Origin: a virus
Reading direction: 5' to 3' (one strand)
IMG/VR virus record: IMGVR_UViG_3300037487_000323
Coordinates: 1 to 64,000 of that record
Length of the DNA: 64,000 bases
Positions within the stretch are counted from its first letter, which is position 1; each line of letters begins with the position of its first letter. The notes beneath the pieces are model-generated. The model saw only the letters and a program-made list of their open reading frames with translations, had not been told where the DNA came from and ran no database searches. Below, piece after piece: positions 1 through 7,964 of the stretch. Both the position numbers and the translations under genes were made by a program.

Positions 1-365
1 GTTGCGCCAACAACAGTAGTACCAGAACATACAACAGCTTTAAAAACTGCATCTGGATCATCACTAACGATAGCAACAGCGTCACCAGCGAGAGTTCCAC
101 CGGGCCAGTACTGAGCATTCAATTTTTGCTTAGTAGTTGGGTTAGTATATGAACAACCTAAAAATACACCGATAACTGCACCAGTAGTATTAACAGTAGC
201 ACGGACAATAGAGCCTCTAGCTAAAGTAACAGCATCACCATAAAAGATGTTAGTAGCATAGCTGTATTGAATAGGGTATTCACGAGTAGAGCCAGAAAAA
301 ACCTGGCCTCCGATCAAACTTACGGGTTTTAGACCGTATGGTGCACTTACAACAGGGTAAGCCAT
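1..365 (-). CDS. Virion-associated protein, N-terminal part (truncated by window edge)
   Basis: The ATG lies at 365-363 and the frame is open to position 1, giving 121 residues. The protein begins MAYPVVSAPYGLKPV and is rich in Gly, Thr and Val. It resembles a family often found next to capsid genes in uncultured aquatic phages; I recall this family only from memory. It lies downstream of the scaffold gene, where head or decoration proteins are expected. Its 3' end is missing. If the genome is circular it continues beyond the other end of the window, upstream of the coat protein that ends at 63753. A decoration or minor head protein is an inference; it could also be the start of the coat gene. 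Confidence 0.7.
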   Translation of the reverse strand, partial: MAYPVVSAPYGLKPVSLIGGQVFSGSTREYPIQYSYATNIFYGDAVTLARGSIVRATVNTTGAVIGVFLGCSYTNPTTKQKLNAQYWPGGTLAGDAVAIVSDDPDAVFKAVVCSGTTVVGA

Positions 366-392
366 ATTAAACCTCCAAAATTAAAATTAAAA

Positions 393-842
393 TTAACTAT
401 TTCTGCCAAAAGATGTTGAGGATTTACGCTCATTAAAGAGGGGCATCCTTGGGTCGCTTTGGCGCATTAAATTATTATCTACTGCTTCTGTTTGAGCCTG
501 TGTTTGGTTATTGAAATGCTGTGTGCGTTGTTCAATAAACTCTACAGGGGTCTTACATAACAATAAACCACCGATCTCTATGTTGTCTCTAAAACGACTA
601 GTAGGATCGATTAGCAGTTGCATTCTTGGTTGCTCAGATACATCAACAGGCTCCCAACCTTCTCTCAGCTTTGATGAAAGATTGCGTGGATCACGCGAAC
701 TTAATGTTGATGTTCTAATCCATCTATACGCATAGCCCGGCTGTTTATCCGGTTCGGGTAAAAGCTCAGCTGGTGCCCAATGTTTAGGGCGGGCTGAAGT
801 ATCGCGTGTAGTTGCTTCTCTAGGTAATCTGTTCTCAGCCAT
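393..842 (-). CDS. Conserved phage head-region protein, unknown function
   Basis: This encodes 149 residues, hydrophilic, with no membrane segment or signal peptide. The middle part (about residues 25-95, with WAPAELLPEPDKQPGYAYRW and a downstream RFRDNIEIGGLLL) looks globular, and the C-terminal third is Gln/Asn-rich and probably flexible. It lies one base after the scaffold gene and just before the truncated head protein, so it is probably a minor head or assembly component. I know proteins of this type from aquatic phages but no assigned role. Confidence 0.75.
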   Translation of the reverse strand: MAENRLPREATTRDTSARPKHWAPAELLPEPDKQPGYAYRWIRTSTLSSRDPRNLSSKLREGWEPVDVSEQPRMQLLIDPTSRFRDNIEIGGLLLCKTPVEFIEQRTQHFNNQTQAQTEAVDNNLMRQSDPRMPLFNERKSSTSFGRNS

Positions 843-843
843 C

Positions 844-1779
844 TTAGGCCTCCAATTTTGTTAGTTCACGGGCGTATTGTTCGTTGGTCAATCCAAATTT
901 TTTGGCTAACGCAACCTGTGTTTTACTTAGCGTCACCTTTTTAGGGGCTGTGCTTCGCTTTACAGACGCTACTACCGTGCTAAGTTTTGATGTGCGTTGA
1001 ACCTGTGGCTCATCGCTTTGATCCTCAAATTCTTCTGGGAATCTGCGGCTTACTTCTCTGTTAATATGCTTATAGTATTCATCTGTTCCGATGAACTTTT
1101 CCCCGTATGTTTCAAATAGGTCTTCATGTACGCCTTTGGCGTATCGAGCCATACTCTTCTTATCAGGGTCTACAAACCACGGATTTTCGGCTACCCATTC
1201 CGCTACCTTCGGGTCTAACTGTGCAGCTTGTTGCTGCTTTCGGGGCAAAACTTGTGCATCGTTACCGATGTTTTGTGCAGTAGGCCTGAAATTATTAGCT
1301 TTGTCAAGTTTATTTGACGCTTTCATCAATTCTTCTTGTGCTTCGATGATTGCATCAGTATTGCCGTAGTCATAAGCTTCCTTATAATTACGTTTAGCTT
1401 TCTCTACTTCTAGCTCCGCAGAAGACTGATACGTGTTAATCAGTTCTTTTTCCCCAGACTCAAGTAAGCTTTTTAAATGCTTGTTTTCATCTAGTAACTT
1501 CTGCGCTATAGATAGTGCTTCGTCTTGTTCTCTATAGGCTTCTTCTTTAGACCTACGTTCATCGTGCCAAGCTTTCTTATACTGTTTAAACTTAGTCTGC
1601 ACCTTGCCAGAATAATCATCTGACTCGTCTGCATCTTCTAGTTCTTCAACTACGGTTTTTGGTAGCGGCGTTTTACCACGGTCTGCCGCTGGTGCATCGT
1701 CTTCAATATCAATTTCAAACTCGTTATCAATATCTTCTGATACTTCATCTGGAAATTCAAAGTCTTTATCGTATGCCAT
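844..1779 (-). CDS. Putative capsid scaffolding protein
   Basis: This encodes 311 residues with a very acidic N-terminus (DEVSEDIDNEFEIDIEDD), a long charged helical/coiled-coil middle (about 60-170), a globular patch around 185-240 (VAEWVAENPWFVDPDKKSMARYAKG) and a basic C-terminal tail with many Lys. An acidic, helical protein with a basic C-terminus between portal and coat genes is the usual profile of P22-type scaffolds, whose C-terminal helices bind coat protein. The role rests on this profile and on position; there is no catalytic motif. A protease fused to a scaffold is not seen. Confidence 0.7.
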   Translation of the reverse strand: MAYDKDFEFPDEVSEDIDNEFEIDIEDDAPAADRGKTPLPKTVVEELEDADESDDYSGKVQTKFKQYKKAWHDERRSKEEAYREQDEALSIAQKLLDENKHLKSLLESGEKELINTYQSSAELEVEKAKRNYKEAYDYGNTDAIIEAQEELMKASNKLDKANNFRPTAQNIGNDAQVLPRKQQQAAQLDPKVAEWVAENPWFVDPDKKSMARYAKGVHEDLFETYGEKFIGTDEYYKHINREVSRRFPEEFEDQSDEPQVQRTSKLSTVVASVKRSTAPKKVTLSKTQVALAKKFGLTNEQYARELTKLEA

Positions 1780-1791
1780 GTCTATTCTCCA

Positions 1792-2208
1792 TTATGCTCG
1801 TGAGATACCGCGCGGGTCTAAAACAATACCCTCAACAGAATCGTCATTAATCATGCGCATTTCTGTGCCATGAATCTTCATGCGTGTACCTGCGTTAGGG
1901 CGTACTAATACAAAATCCCCAACCTTACACCAAGCCCCAGAAGGGTAACGCTCTTTGTCAGTATAACAATCAGGGCCCATAGCCACAACAAACAACACAG
2001 TAGCCAATAAGCCTTCATAGCGTAATGTCTCATCCGCTTTGATAATCCCACTTTCATACTCCTTATCTACTTCGGGCAGTGCACATAAAATGCGAAAGCC
2101 AGAAGGAATAGGCAACTGTGTTGCTTTCTCTTCATTAGTAGCTGTTAGGTCTATTGAGCCAACAACCGTAGGGTTCTTCGCATTAGTGCCTATTAAGATT
2201 TTACTCAT
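1792..2208 (-). CDS. GroES-like co-chaperonin (Cpn10 fold)
   Basis: This encodes 138 residues. About residues 35-130 read as a Cpn10 beta-barrel: PSGFRILCALPEVDKEYESG resembles the GroES opening strand and mobile loop, and WCKVGDFVLV resembles the GroES VKVGDIVIF segment. GroES proteins cap the host GroEL chamber; phage versions such as T4 gp31 and some pelagiphage proteins help fold the coat protein. The gene lies between portal and scaffold, which fits that job. Its ATG overlaps the preceding stop (TAATG). An N-terminal extension of about 30 residues precedes the barrel. A true GroEL partner role is inferred. Confidence 0.75.
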   Translation of the reverse strand: MSKILIGTNAKNPTVVGSIDLTATNEEKATQLPIPSGFRILCALPEVDKEYESGIIKADETLRYEGLLATVLFVVAMGPDCYTDKERYPSGAWCKVGDFVLVRPNAGTRMKIHGTEMRMINDDSVEGIVLDPRGISRA

Positions 2209-2396
2209 TAGTCTTCAAACTCCAGTTTCTTGGTTAGTGTTTCTATAGCCGTTCGTGCTTGGATTAACCCGTTGATTTGCCCACACGCATATTTGTATTG
2301 AGCGTAGTCTTCAGGTCGTCCAGCAGTTATTGCTTGTGTTAATAACGATACTCGGTCATCAATTTGTTTAAACAGAATCTCTGCTTCTTTATCCAT
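2208..2396 (-). CDS. Small helical phage protein, unknown function
   Basis: This encodes 62 residues, charged and predicted to be mostly helical (MDKEAEILFKQIDDRVSLLT), with no motif I recognise. It sits between portal and the GroES-like gene and shares a TAATG overlap with the latter, so it is co-translated with morphogenesis genes. It may be a minor assembly factor, but nothing in the sequence shows a function. Confidence 0.65.
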   Translation of the reverse strand: MDKEAEILFKQIDDRVSLLTQAITAGRPEDYAQYKYACGQINGLIQARTAIETLTKKLEFED

Positions 2397-2402
2397 TACT
2401 TT

Positions 2403-4964
2403 TTACCGCCTTTGCTGTGCTTGTCTTTCGGCTTGCGCAGCTTGCATTGCTGCTAGCCCACGTTGATGGTCATGTTGTTGGCCTGTTTGGTGTTTTTGGT
2501 GTGTACGTTCACCTTCTTTAAGAGCGACATCTACACCTAGCTTTGCAGCTAACTCGTTTTGTTTTGCGGTTAGTTGTTTATCAACATTTTGCATACTAGC
2601 TGCTACGTGTGCACCCACTGACTCTTGACTTGCGCCAATACGTTCACGGTCAACTTGTATCTTAAGCATTTCAATTTGAGCATCGGATTGATCTTTAGCA
2701 GCTTTACGCTGTAAGTCTTGAGCCTTAATCTGAATCTCTTGTTGTTGCATTTGAATCAGAGGGTCTTGAGCCTTCTTTTGCGCGTCTTGTTGTGCCGCTT
2801 GCTGTTGACCTTGTTGCAATAACTTTTGTGATGCTTGAGCAGCCATTTTAGATATTTGTAATTCCATTTCTTCTGGAATAGTTATTTGATTATCTTCGTC
2901 ATCGTCACCATAACTAGGGATATCTTGACCCATCATCTGCTCAATCTGTTTGCGATACTCGTAGCCAAGATGCTCATTAATATGTGCAGACATAGCCGCT
3001 TGTAATGCTTGTAGTGCTTGTGGGTTTTGGCCCATTGATTGCTGTAGTACTTGTAGTACTTCAGGTGATTGCATAGCAGACATATGTACCGTAATATGCG
3101 CTTGATGATCTTGATAAAGAAACGCTTTTACAGGCTTGCTCTTAAGAATGTTTTGATTTTCCGTAATAGGATCACGAGGTTTCATATCATCATTCATCGG
3201 TACTAACTTTTGGTAATTAGGGATACCTAATACTTCAAGCATTTGTCTGTGTAACACAGGCATGTTGTATAGCTGTGGAGATTGTTGAGCTAGTGCCAGT
3301 GCCGCTTGGTACTGGACAACCCGCTGTGCCATTGTTGAGGCGTTGGGATCAGATACAGGAAGTACGTATACCAAATCATAGTCAGCTTGTTTAGCGTGGC
3401 GACCACCTTCAGTAGGTTCATAGGAGTATTCATCTGGTGTGTAGTCCCTAATAATATCCCTAAGCAGGATAAATTCTTGTTTCATAGAGTAGTGAACACG
3501 CGCTTGAACCGCACTCATTACTTTAAGAGTTCTTTCTAAAATAGCTAGTGTTGTACCTACAGGCGCATTAGCAGACATATCCGAAGCAGATAAATCAGCT
3601 GAACCTGCAAACTTACGACCTTCATCAACAATATTACCCAGCAAGACAAGTAGTGTTTGGCTTGGCTCTTTATACGGTAAACCATAGAAGTTATCTCTAA
3701 TCACACCAGATGGTACGTCTACATCACGCCATTCGCCCGGAGCAATCGGTGTATCGTCACCCTTAACTCTTAATCCTCTAGTTTTAAAGCCCCCCGGAAG
3801 ATTACTAAGAGTACCTGCATCAACAAGTTGACGCAAAATAGAAGTACTCGACTTGGCAAAACCACCAATAAGATGAATAAGACCAAGGCAATAAAAGCCA
3901 AAGCCCGGAACGTACCCATAGTGAACGAAGTGATTACGCTTTTTACATGATTCATCATCTGGATTCCAGTTTCTACGAATAGATAAGATGCTATTAGTGC
4001 CCTTCTCAATGGTCACTATATAAGGTAGGGCAATGTCTGTTTGCTCACCATCATGATCCTCATGCTCAAACCCTTCAAGGTTTATTTCAACATGCATCTC
4101 AAGTAGTTTAAAACGATCATCAGTAGACGCTCTAAAGCCTAACTTGTCAGCTATCTTCTTTTCTATGTCATCCATAGTGTTAGAAGGTTCGCCCAAATCA
4201 ATATCTCTGTAGAACCCTTCGTACTGAAGTCTACGTATCTCATTATCGGTCTTACGCATTACGTGTGTTACACGTTCCGCACTTTGTAAGTCAGCCGCAC
4301 CGTAAGGTACAACCATATCTTCTGCAGGTACGTACATAGATACTTGACGACCCAAGTAAGGATCGTAGTAAACTTTCTTAAAGGCATTACCCGCCAAACC
4401 AAGGCCCCATAACATCCGCTCATGCTCAGGCCTATACTCAGTCATCACATCAGTAAGCTGGTAGTTCATGTCGTCTTGAACACGTTGTGCAGCTTCTTTC
4501 TTTTCTTGTGTTTCTTTACCAATGATCTGTGTTTTAACAGGGCCAGAAGCGGGGAATGTTGCAGTTATAGTCTCTGCTTGAAACTTAATAACAGCTTCAG
4601 TTAATAGTGGGTGATATACACCACACGCACCTTCCCAAGGCTCAGAGCGATCTTCCATATTAAGACCTAGTAACTCTAGCCCGTCAACATAGGTTTGAAC
4701 CCAATCTTTTCTGGCGCTTATATCAGACTCGAAATCATTAATAAGATCAGAAGCCAAAGACTCCAATACACTGTCTGAAATTTCCTCTGCAAGGTTAACA
4801 TTAAATTTCTCCTCATCTACTTCTTTCTGTATTTTAAGTATTATGTCTTCGCCATGCTTTATGGTTACAGCTTCTGGGTCTTCTATCTCAATTTCCAAAG
4901 GCTCTTCATTCTCACTTGCTGCTGCTATGCCTTGTGGGGCTGGGTTTAAACTTTTCTCTATCAT
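2403..4964 (-). CDS. Portal protein, P22-like (dodecameric DNA channel at the head vertex)
   Basis: This encodes 853 residues, long like P22 gp1 and its relatives. The N-terminal 70 residues are acidic. The portal core (about 80-600) includes a patch DWVQTYVDGLELLG and GNAFKKVYYDPYLGRQVSMY, typical of this portal family. From about 640 the chain is Gln-rich and strongly helical (repeated QQ, KAQDLQRKAAK), matching the coiled-coil barrel that extends into the capsid in P22-like portals. Portals form the ring through which terminase packages DNA and to which tail adaptors bind. The order terS-terL-two small genes-portal supports the call. Confidence 0.93.
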   Translation of the reverse strand: MIEKSLNPAPQGIAAASENEEPLEIEIEDPEAVTIKHGEDIILKIQKEVDEEKFNVNLAEEISDSVLESLASDLINDFESDISARKDWVQTYVDGLELLGLNMEDRSEPWEGACGVYHPLLTEAVIKFQAETITATFPASGPVKTQIIGKETQEKKEAAQRVQDDMNYQLTDVMTEYRPEHERMLWGLGLAGNAFKKVYYDPYLGRQVSMYVPAEDMVVPYGAADLQSAERVTHVMRKTDNEIRRLQYEGFYRDIDLGEPSNTMDDIEKKIADKLGFRASTDDRFKLLEMHVEINLEGFEHEDHDGEQTDIALPYIVTIEKGTNSILSIRRNWNPDDESCKKRNHFVHYGYVPGFGFYCLGLIHLIGGFAKSSTSILRQLVDAGTLSNLPGGFKTRGLRVKGDDTPIAPGEWRDVDVPSGVIRDNFYGLPYKEPSQTLLVLLGNIVDEGRKFAGSADLSASDMSANAPVGTTLAILERTLKVMSAVQARVHYSMKQEFILLRDIIRDYTPDEYSYEPTEGGRHAKQADYDLVYVLPVSDPNASTMAQRVVQYQAALALAQQSPQLYNMPVLHRQMLEVLGIPNYQKLVPMNDDMKPRDPITENQNILKSKPVKAFLYQDHQAHITVHMSAMQSPEVLQVLQQSMGQNPQALQALQAAMSAHINEHLGYEYRKQIEQMMGQDIPSYGDDDEDNQITIPEEMELQISKMAAQASQKLLQQGQQQAAQQDAQKKAQDPLIQMQQQEIQIKAQDLQRKAAKDQSDAQIEMLKIQVDRERIGASQESVGAHVAASMQNVDKQLTAKQNELAAKLGVDVALKEGERTHQKHQTGQQHDHQRGLAAMQAAQAERQAQQRR

Positions 4965-4973
4965 CTATGTTCC

Positions 4974-5237
4974 TTAACCGTATTTTGAATATTCATCGCC
5001 TAACGCTACATTATGTATAAAGTAAAAATTTATTACATGTTTGCTAGACCCTTTATTTAAAACCACCCCTACCTCTTTTACTTGGTTATACATTGCTATT
5101 GCTTGTTCATTTGTAGGGTGTTCTGCCATTGGTAAATTTTTTACACGCTCTATTTCTTTTTCAATGTAAACACGTAACTGTTTTAACCGCCTACGTGTTC
5201 GAAAATAGAATGTTATTTTTTTAATTAACCATTTCAT
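4974..5237 (-). CDS. Small basic protein between terL and portal, unknown function
   Basis: This encodes 87 residues. The N-terminus is amphipathic and very basic (MKWLIKKITFYFRTRRRLKQ), then about 40 residues of mixed helix follow. It has no cleavable signal or clear membrane span. The C-terminus NVALGDEYSKYG is polar. It is separated by 9 bases from the 38-residue membrane peptide gene upstream and precedes portal. No family recognised. Confidence 0.55.
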   Translation of the reverse strand: MKWLIKKITFYFRTRRRLKQLRVYIEKEIERVKNLPMAEHPTNEQAIAMYNQVKEVGVVLNKGSSKHVINFYFIHNVALGDEYSKYG

Positions 5238-5246
5238 TTCTTACCC

Positions 5247-5363
5247 CTAACCGTATAAATATTGCCAATACTCATCTAATGATATGAGCACCAAACCTAA
5301 AAATAAAAAACTAAATGCTGCTATAGCGAGTGTATCTATAACCTTATGTAAAACTTTTCTCAT
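5247..5363 (-). CDS. 38-residue single-pass membrane peptide
   Basis: The ATG (5363-5361) overlaps the terL stop as TAATG, and the reading frame ends with TAG at 5249-5247. The product starts MRKVLHKVIDTL, followed by one hydrophobic helix (about residues 11-28, IAAFSFLFLGLVLISL) and a short aromatic tail. The basic N-terminus followed by one span suggests an N-in membrane peptide. The function is unknown. Support is the stop-start overlap with terL and the exact fit into an otherwise empty gap. Confidence 0.5.
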   Translation of the reverse strand: MRKVLHKVIDTLAIAAFSFLFLGLVLISLDEYWQYLYG

Positions 5364-6889
5364 TAATAATATGCCGACCTGCCGTATGATCGTCCTCTAA
5401 ATTCTTCTGGCTCATCAGGTTTATCTAGGTTAGTTGTTAGGAACCCACCCTTACGAAATCTTGCCATTGCCATTGCAACAGTATCTACATAGTCATCGTG
5501 TTGACCTGCAGGGAATGCAGCTACTTCTTCTACTACCTCATCAGCCCACCGTGTGTTGGGCATCCATACTCTACCAGATGCAAATATATCTGCAATAGAG
5601 TTAAGCCTTGATATTTTATCGTTGCCGCGTGTGGGCGTAAACTCCCCAACAGGAATACCCATAGCCCTAAGCTCATATATTAGTGGAGCACCAGATGCCT
5701 TCTTCTCTATAATAATGCTATCAGGTTCCCAGTACTTGTACTCATCTAGCACGATCTGTTTTAACTCAGGAAACTCGTAACGCCCACGTTTAGCATCAAG
5801 CATTATAATGTTTGCTTGTGAGAGTCCAGTCTCATCAGGTTTGTAAAATACCCCCCACGTAGTACACGCTGAGTAATCCGCTCGCTGACTCTTCTCGAAG
5901 GCAGTATCCCAAGTCTGTAGTACAAAATCTGTTTGTGGCGGTGTCTCACTAGGCCATTTCTGCCACCACTCTCTCTTTATTATGGCTCCCTCTTCAGATG
6001 TGGGGTTCTGTTGATACTGAGCCTGCCACTTGGACACATCAATAGCATCTCGTGTAGCTTCTAACTCCTCAATACTCCAGAACTCAGGCCATAGTGGTTT
6101 TCCGTTGGGTAATACTGCAGGTAACTCAACAACCCTCCAGTTCTCATTCCCTCTTTGAGTCGCAGCTTCAACCACTTGCCCCGTTAAGTCTCTTTTTGAC
6201 CATCGGGTTTGGACTATAATAATGGCTCCGCCCGGCTGTAGTCGCTGTCTAGGCCCTGATGTATACCACTCATAGACCTTATCGTACACTTCTGGGTTAC
6301 TTGCAGCCATAGCTGCTTCTTGTTCTGAGTGAGGGTCGTCAATAATGAGTATGTCTGCACCTTTTCCGGTTACAGCACCCCCTACCCCAATCGCAAAGTA
6401 ATCACCCCCTGCACTTGTGTTCCATCTACCTGCAGCTTTAGAGTCAGTTTGTAAACCTACGCCCGGAAAAATCTCTTGGTATGCAGGAGAACCTACTAAG
6501 TTACGTACCTTACGCCCAAACCCCACTGCAAGTTCTGCAGTATGCGAGCACTGGATAATCTTCTTGTCTGGGTAACGCCCTAAAAACCATGCAGGTAGCA
6601 GGTATGAAGCGAACTCACTCTTGGTGTGTCGAGGGCCAAGGTTTATAATGAGTCGCTTACATTCCCCACTAACTACTTTTTCAAATTCCTGTGCAATACG
6701 TGCATGATGCCTACCATATATAAAGCCGGGCCATACTGATTGCACAAAAGCTAAAAACTTTACTTGCGATAGCTCTCGGTTCTTGCGTCTAGTCAACTCG
6801 TTTATAAGCTGCCCTAGCTGTTCTTTCTCTGCATGGGACAGTAAAGCTAATTTGCCTTCCATGCCCCTAGTATCTTTTGCATTCTTCAT
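5363..6889 (-). CDS. terL: Terminase large subunit (ATPase-nuclease that packages DNA)
   Basis: This encodes 508 residues. The N-terminal ATPase has a Walker-A-like loop GPRHTKS (85-91) and Walker B LIIDDP (181-186). The C-terminal RNase-H-fold nuclease shows WD at 327-328 (D328), IIIEKKASG with E395, and HDDYVDT with D465/D466, a plausible acidic metal-binding set. The enzyme cuts concatemers and pumps DNA through the portal. It overlaps terS by four bases (ATGA). The short GxxHxKS loop instead of the usual GxxxxGKS is common in this terminase group. Confidence 0.96.
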   Translation of the reverse strand: MKNAKDTRGMEGKLALLSHAEKEQLGQLINELTRRKNRELSQVKFLAFVQSVWPGFIYGRHHARIAQEFEKVVSGECKRLIINLGPRHTKSEFASYLLPAWFLGRYPDKKIIQCSHTAELAVGFGRKVRNLVGSPAYQEIFPGVGLQTDSKAAGRWNTSAGGDYFAIGVGGAVTGKGADILIIDDPHSEQEAAMAASNPEVYDKVYEWYTSGPRQRLQPGGAIIIVQTRWSKRDLTGQVVEAATQRGNENWRVVELPAVLPNGKPLWPEFWSIEELEATRDAIDVSKWQAQYQQNPTSEEGAIIKREWWQKWPSETPPQTDFVLQTWDTAFEKSQRADYSACTTWGVFYKPDETGLSQANIIMLDAKRGRYEFPELKQIVLDEYKYWEPDSIIIEKKASGAPLIYELRAMGIPVGEFTPTRGNDKISRLNSIADIFASGRVWMPNTRWADEVVEEVAAFPAGQHDDYVDTVAMAMARFRKGGFLTTNLDKPDEPEEFRGRSYGRSAYY

Positions 6890-7464
6890 GCTTCGTCAAA
6901 CTCTATGTCACCACGGAGTTCTTCATCTGTTATCTCTTCGTATATTGCATCTTCAACAAGGTTGCTACTTAACTCACCTAGCGAATAAGTTTTTAAAAGG
7001 GTACTGAGTTCTCCCTCTAGTTCTTTAGTGGGTTTGTCGACATTAGCTATCTCAATCCTAGTAGTGAACAACCCGATCTCTGAAACCTTACCTAACATCT
7101 CAAGGGCTTTAATAGCTAACTTAGGGTCTTCGTTTTCCGCAAGCTCAAACATCTTGAAGATAAGATACTGCCGCATTTTATTAGTGGCGTTGGGAAGATT
7201 GTAGTCAAAACGTTTTAAGAGTTTTTCAAGGGCTCTCGCGGCACCTGATGTAGTAGGTGCAAGGGGGGCATCAGGCTGTTCTAAGAAAATACTTAGGGCT
7301 TCTGTCTTCTCTTTGTGGGTATATTCGGGAATGTCTGCACCGTTCTCTCGTAGAAAGTCAGGGTTAGAAAAGGCATTTAATGCACAAGCACGGGCTTGCG
7401 TAACTTCGTTGGGGGTTCTATCAAGGGAAAAGGGTAGTGTTTCTTCTTCTTCTTCTGGTTGCAT
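6886..7464 (-). CDS. terS: Probable terminase small subunit
   Basis: This encodes 192 residues. The N-terminus is acidic; residues about 75-135 (LEKLLKRFDYNLPNATNKMR and following) are helical and could form the oligomerisation core; the C-terminus is acidic (ITDEELRGDIEFDEA). It is the first gene of the leftward arm and overlaps terL by ATGA, which is where terS lies in nearly all tailed phages. I see no clear helix-turn-helix, so the identity rests mainly on position. No good ribosome-binding site precedes the ATG at 7464-7462, so another start is possible. Confidence 0.65.
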   Translation of the reverse strand: MQPEEEEETLPFSLDRTPNEVTQARACALNAFSNPDFLRENGADIPEYTHKEKTEALSIFLEQPDAPLAPTTSGAARALEKLLKRFDYNLPNATNKMRQYLIFKMFELAENEDPKLAIKALEMLGKVSEIGLFTTRIEIANVDKPTKELEGELSTLLKTYSLGELSSNLVEDAIYEEITDEELRGDIEFDEA

Positions 7465-7847
7465 GTGCTTTGTTTGCTGTGGGAGGCAATAGGTTTGGAG
7501 CTTAGCACGTTTTTAATTTTTTACAAAAATAATTTTTTAGGCTGGGTAAATATTTTTGGGGTGGGGGTGTTCTGAGGTGGAAATTGATAAGCTGTGCACA
7601 GCTTATCAAAAAAAGATTTGGGTGTCAAATATTATTTTATTTCCGTAGTGTTTTTGTGGGTATTAGGAGGTGTTTTGAAAAAATATAGGATTGTTTGAGC
7701 GAACTACTATGTAAGAGAAAGGGACTCCTTGTTTGAAAAAGGGGGTGTATGGGGTCAAATATCCGCTAACTCACTGATTTATATCGCTTTTTCACCTACA
7801 ACGCGCGCGTCCGCTTCATTAAATACACCGATTCACTCCGACAATAC
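7465..7847. other. Divergent intergenic control region, left part
   Basis: About 380 bases separate terS (leftward) from the first rightward promoter, with no ORF of convincing quality. The terS-proximal part is A/T-rich, with runs of T near 7513-7540. It contains a 26-base perfect palindrome (7584-7609, listed separately), two related strings GTCAAATAT (near 7623 and 7754) and a CG-rich spot ACGCGCGCGT (7801-7810). I found no convincing sigma70 promoter pointing left towards terS. The region probably holds the late-arm control and perhaps a packaging start site, but this is inference. Confidence 0.5.
7584..7609. promoter_or_regulatory. 26-base perfect palindrome, operator candidate
   Basis: The two 13-base arms are exact inverse complements: TTGATAAGCTGTG followed by CACAGCTTATCAA. 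It is followed by As, not Ts, on the + strand and has no T-run after it on the - strand, so it does not look like a terminator. A dimeric regulator site in the divergent control region is the simplest reading. The HTH protein at 27492-27704 is one possible binder. Confidence 0.55.
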
Positions 7848-7876
7848 TTGACAAGCTCCGGCAAGATGTGTAAAAT
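7848..7876 (+). promoter_or_regulatory. Strong sigma70-type promoter of the first rightward gene
   Basis: TTGACA (7848-7853) is followed after exactly 17 bases by TAAAAT (7871-7876). Transcription would start near 7883 and give a leader of about 80 bases carrying the GTAGGAC palindrome before the ATG at 7965. This is the first promoter of the early arm. Confidence 0.8.
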
Positions 7877-7897
7877 GTATACCAGTTGATTGGCAAC

Positions 7898-7933
7898 CAG
7901 CTGAATAAAACAACGTAGGACACCGTCCTACAC
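7898..7933 (+). repeat. Direct repeat, left copy (pairs with 8701-8736)
   Basis: The 36 bases from CAGCTGAATAAAAC onward match 8701-8736 with three differences, two of them just before the palindrome and one in its loop. The copies flank the gene at 7965-8711. In the right copy the first bases encode the gene's last codons and stop; in the left copy they lie in the leader. Confidence 0.8.
7915..7931. repeat. Dispersed palindrome GTAGGAC-ACC-GTCCTAC, copy 1
   Basis: Perfect 7-base arms flank a 3-base loop, in the 5' leader of the gene at 7965. The 45 or so bases from here to GGAATA are identical to the leader at 11072-11117. This is one of eight copies in the early arm. Confidence 0.9.
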
Positions 7934-7964
7934 CACTAATTAAATAAATAAATAGGAATACAAC

